From contig JAIRZS010000045.1 in the NCBI GenBank assembly GCA_031267115.1, forward strand, positions 1 to 7,664: 7,664 nucleotides of DNA, written 5' to 3'. The stretch comes from Treponema sp. Its GTDB lineage: Bacteria; Spirochaetota; Spirochaetia; Treponematales; Breznakiellaceae. The translations under genes were made by a program, and so were the position numbers. The notes beneath the pieces are model-generated. The model was not told the DNA's origin and did not search any database. It saw only the letters and a program-made list of their open reading frames with translations. Each line of letters opens with the position of its first letter. Position 1 is the stretch's first letter. Of this stretch, positions 5,477 to 7,664 are shown in pieces.

Positions 5477-6091
5477 ATGACAAAAACTATTTTGCCGGTT
5501 CTGTTCTGTATTTTTTTTGCCAGCACGGCATTCGGGCAAAATTTGGTTGAGCCGAACTGGGGGCAGTTTATCGGCGCCCCGCCGGAAGAAGTGGCAGAAT
5601 TGAGCGAGGATTTCGGATTGAGCTTTGCCGAATTGCAGGCGATCAAGCCGAATTTGAAGGCTGTCGGGGCCGCGGGAAGGAATCAGTACCGGGAGAGCAC
5701 GACTTACCGGGTTAACGGCAACGATGTGACGATGACAGCTATCTACTATATAGATAGCAAGCTGGGATATTACGCGGCGACTCTGGAAATTGAATCCTCT
5801 TACGCCGCCCTTATAAACCGGCAGTTCTCCGATTGGGAAATACTGGTAAGCGATACCCTTGGCTGGGGGTCCCCTTCTATTACTACCATGGAGCCGTCCA
5901 AGTCCCTGCGCTGGCAGCAGCGGAATCAATGGCCCGCGATTATTATTTCCCAGCCGCCCAGGAGCGGGAATAGGTACAGGGTCAGCTATAGCCAGTACAG
6001 CCAGTTGGGAATCACCAGGGGAGACCCGGTAAGCCACAGGGAGCTGGTACAGCAGGCGACCCGTACTTTTTCCGGGGGCGTCCGCCAGTAG
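5477..6091 (+). CDS. Exported protein of unknown function
   Basis: A 204-residue protein starting with a clear signal peptide, MTKTILPVLFCIFFASTAFG, probably cut before Q21. The start at 5477 is chosen because GAGGAGG (5464-5470) lies six bases upstream and the signal peptide begins exactly there; an in-frame ATG at 5411 would add 22 polar residues ahead of it. The mature part begins NLVEPNWGQFIGAPPEEVAELSED, then has a Tyr-rich, beta-like segment (about 75-115; TTYRVNGNDVTMTAIYYIDS) and a tail with RYRVSYSQYSQLG. No lipobox, transmembrane helix, catalytic motif or family that I recognise is present. It probably sits in the periplasm or at the outer membrane. It is followed by a hairpin-rich spacer rather than tight coupling to the ABC genes, so co-transcription is uncertain. 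A role as transporter partner is not supported: it does not look like a MetQ-type binding protein. Confidence 0.75.
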   Translation: MTKTILPVLFCIFFASTAFGQNLVEPNWGQFIGAPPEEVAELSEDFGLSFAELQAIKPNLKAVGAAGRNQYRESTTYRVNGNDVTMTAIYYIDSKLGYYAATLEIESSYAALINRQFSDWEILVSDTLGWGSPSITTMEPSKSLRWQQRNQWPAIIISQPPRSGNRYRVSYSQYSQLGITRGDPVSHRELVQQATRTFSGGVRQ

Positions 6092-6134
6092 CGGGCGCGG
6101 GGCCGGCCTCTTTTTCCCGGAGGGGGCCAATACA

Positions 6135-6169
6135 GCATCCTTTTAGGGATGCGCCGGCGCGATACCGGC
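6135..6169. repeat. Tandem hairpins before the ABC operon
   Basis: GCATCC (6135-6140) pairs with GGATGC (6147-6152), and directly after it GCCGG (6153-6157) pairs with CCGGC (6165-6169). A looser fold, GGCC..CCTC with GAGG..GGCC, covers 6101-6128 just after the preceding stop. No T-run follows either tandem stem. They could be a leader structure of the transporter operon or a terminator region for the exported-protein gene. No known riboswitch core was found in 6092-6269. Confidence 0.4.
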
Positions 6170-6269
6170 AATAATCAAAACCTTTGTTACCGCCGAAGAC
6201 GCTGTCCGCAGGAGACCGAAGGCCAGCTCAGGCATGTCGCGGGTTTCAAGGCGAGTTAAGGCGCGGGCA

Positions 6270-6989
6270 ATGATAACCCTCAAGGGGATTACCAAACAGT
6301 ACGGGAAGATCGACGCCCTCCGGGAAGTTGACCTTGCTGTTCCGGCGGGAAGTATATTCGGCATCATCGGAAAGAGCGGGGCGGGGAAGTCTACCCTGCT
6401 CAGGATGATGAGCCTGCTGGAAAAGGCGGACGCCGGGGAAATATACTACAGCGGCGAACGGGTGGATACTCTGGAGGGCAGCGTCCTCCTGGAGCGCCGC
6501 CGGAAGATGGGCATGATCTTCCAGAATTTTAACCTTTTCGCGTCCCGGAATGTGGCGTCCAATATAGCTTATCCTTTGGAAATCGCTTCTCTGCCGAAAA
6601 AACAGATACACGAACGGGTGGACGAGCTTCTGTCCATGGTGGATATTGCCGACAAGCGCAAGGCCCGGCTCCGGGAGCTTTCGGGCGGCCAGAAACAGAG
6701 GGTGGCCATTGCCCGCGCCCTTGCGGCCAACCCTGAAATTCTCTTCTGCGACGAGGCTACAAGCGCCTTGGACCCGCAGACCACCCGTTCCATTCTGGCC
6801 CTGATACAGGAACTGCACAGCCGTTTCAAGCTGACAGTGGTGCTTATTACCCACGAAATGAGCGTTATCCGGGCGGTTTGCCGGGAAGTGGCGGTAATGG
6901 ACGCCGGCCGTATCGTGGAGCAGGGCAGTATGGAAACCCTGTTTGACAATCCCCAATCCTCCGCGGCAAAGGAAATGTTCAATGTCTAA
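6270..6989 (+). CDS. MetN-like ABC transporter ATPase, short form
   Basis: The 239-residue ATP-hydrolysing subunit of an ABC importer, closest in motif style to methionine-type MetN. Walker A is GKSGAGKST (34-42), Q-loop Q85 in IFQNFNLF, signature LSGGQKQ (137-143), Walker B ILFCDE (157-162), D-loop SALD (165-168) and switch His195 in ITHEM; all essential residues are present. The late block VAVMDAGRIVEQGS is typical of MetN. Typical MetN proteins are about 340 residues, with a C-terminal ligand-sensing (NIL) domain that inhibits transport; this one stops right after the ATPase domain. Start: ATG 6270 gives the usual MITLKGITKQYG opening with AAGG eight bases upstream; an ATG at 6234 would add 12 basic residues and lacks a good site. 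It overlaps the permease gene by eight bases. Methionine is likely, but another small amino acid or sulphur compound is possible. Confidence 0.9.
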   Translation: MITLKGITKQYGKIDALREVDLAVPAGSIFGIIGKSGAGKSTLLRMMSLLEKADAGEIYYSGERVDTLEGSVLLERRRKMGMIFQNFNLFASRNVASNIAYPLEIASLPKKQIHERVDELLSMVDIADKRKARLRELSGGQKQRVAIARALAANPEILFCDEATSALDPQTTRSILALIQELHSRFKLTVVLITHEMSVIRAVCREVAVMDAGRIVEQGSMETLFDNPQSSAAKEMFNV

Positions 6990-7647
6990 AGACATTCTGG
7001 GCGCGCTGATCCTTCTCCCCAAATCAACGCTGGAAACCCTCCATATGACCTTTTTCTCCACTTTTTTTGCCGGCCTTCTGGGGTTTCCCCTGGGGACCCT
7101 GCTCTATGTAAGTTCCCCGGCAGGACTCGTCCCCCGGCGCATCCTCTACAATGTGCTTTCCCGGCTGGTAAATATCTTCCGATCCCTGCCCTTTATCATC
7201 CTGATGATCCTGCTCATCCCGCTGTCCCGGCTCATCATCGGTACCAGCATCGGGCCCACGGCGGTGATCATCCCCCTGTCCATTGCGGCGGCCCCTTTTG
7301 TCGCCCGGGTAGTGGAGACCGCCCTTTCGGAAGTTGACAGCGGCGTGCTACTCGCGGCGCGGGCAATGGGGTCCGCCAATATGCAGATCATCAGGAAAGT
7401 GCTGATCCCCGAAACCCTGCCCGCCCTTGTTTCGGGCCTTGCCCTGACCATCATCAACCTGATAGGTTATTCCGCCATGGCGGGGGCTATAGGCGGCGGG
7501 GGCCTTGGCGACCTGGCCATACGCTATGGCTATTACCGATTCCGAATCGACGTTACCATCGCGGCGGTTATCATTATCCTTATCCTTGTCGAGGCGGTGC
7601 AGCTTGCCGGCACCATAATAAGCCGCGCCCTCCTGGCCAAACGCTGA
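6982..7647 (+). CDS. MetI-like ABC transporter permease
   Basis: A 221-residue inner-membrane permease, near the E. coli MetI length (217). It has about five hydrophobic segments (roughly 20-43, 55-80, 90-112, 150-170, 190-212). The EAA coupling loop is ARAMGSANMQIIRKVLIPETLP (starting at residue 126), with the conserved G at 130, which docks the ATPase. The following stretch GYSAMAGAIGGGGLGDLAIR (162-181) and the YGYYRF run are strong MetI hallmarks. Start ATG 6982 overlaps the ATPase stop by eight bases (ATGTCTAA) and has AAAGGA eight bases upstream, so translation is coupled; an earlier in-frame ATG at 6943 lies deep in the ATPase gene and is not needed. The substrate-binding lipoprotein (MetQ type) expected for such a system is not in the window and probably lies beyond the right edge, 17 bases after this stop. 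Confidence 0.92.
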   Translation: MSKDILGALILLPKSTLETLHMTFFSTFFAGLLGFPLGTLLYVSSPAGLVPRRILYNVLSRLVNIFRSLPFIILMILLIPLSRLIIGTSIGPTAVIIPLSIAAAPFVARVVETALSEVDSGVLLAARAMGSANMQIIRKVLIPETLPALVSGLALTIINLIGYSAMAGAIGGGGLGDLAIRYGYYRFRIDVTIAAVIIILILVEAVQLAGTIISRALLAKR

Positions 7648-7664
7648 ACCCGGCGGGTAAAAAA

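Noticed and set aside
6209..6217. CAGGAGACC, similar to part of a cobalamin riboswitch B12 box
   Set aside because: The rest of the conserved cobalamin riboswitch core is absent on both sides, so it is a chance match.
6092..6269. Searched for an S-box (SAM-I) riboswitch before the methionine-type importer
   Set aside because: The conserved GATGAAACC-like and GGCAACC-like core elements are not present.
6943..6981. Earlier in-frame start for the permease
   Set aside because: It lies within the ATPase gene, and the start at 6982 has a good ribosome-binding site and the usual MetI N-terminus.
7648..7664. ACCC-GGC-GGGT followed by A-run at the right edge
   Set aside because: The stem is only four pairs and is followed by A, not T, on the + strand, so it is not a terminator for the importer operon.

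Overview
This looks like a chromosomal segment of a fairly GC-rich spirochaete, most plausibly a gut-type Treponema. The assignment is an inference. It rests on the gene mix (orphan nitrogenase-like protein, ComFB-family protein, MetN/MetI-type importer), on signal peptides ending in LHSQ or AFGQ, and on the abundance of palindromic intergenic sequence. No rRNA, tRNA or CRISPR array is visible. The window holds seven credible protein genes, six on the + strand and one AT-rich gene on the - strand.

Layout. Positions 1-213 hold three consecutive palindromes and a foldable leader. Next is a NifD-like nitrogenase component 1 protein (214-1722). It keeps the three P-cluster cysteines and the cofactor-cysteine position, but the FeMo-cofactor pocket residues Gln191, His195 and His442 of classical NifD are replaced. 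A GC-rich hairpin follows its stop. From about 1781 to 2938, two inverted copies of a modular palindromic element bracket an AT-rich insert with one - strand gene for a small exported protein (1977-2516), which has its own near-consensus promoter. The right-hand copy ends 18 bases before the start of a SAMHD1-like HD phosphohydrolase (2956-4296), which ends in a good intrinsic terminator. A ComFB-domain protein with a C-terminal beta-rich domain follows (4380-5138). A 338-base gap then contains a possible three-way-junction RNA fold. After it come an exported protein of unknown function (5477-6091), a hairpin-rich spacer, and overlapping MetN-like ATPase and MetI-like permease genes (6270-6989, 6982-7647).

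How the parts may work together. The only clear operon is the ATPase-permease pair, which still needs a substrate-binding protein, probably just beyond the right edge. The other genes are separated by hairpins or long spacers and look like independent units. The nitrogenase-like protein needs a reductase and probably a second component 1 subunit, and neither is in the window. A sulphur-metabolism link between it and the methionine-type importer is possible but rests only on proximity. The strongest candidates for something undescribed are the divergent nitrogenase-like protein and the paired, covarying palindromic elements around the AT-rich cassette.
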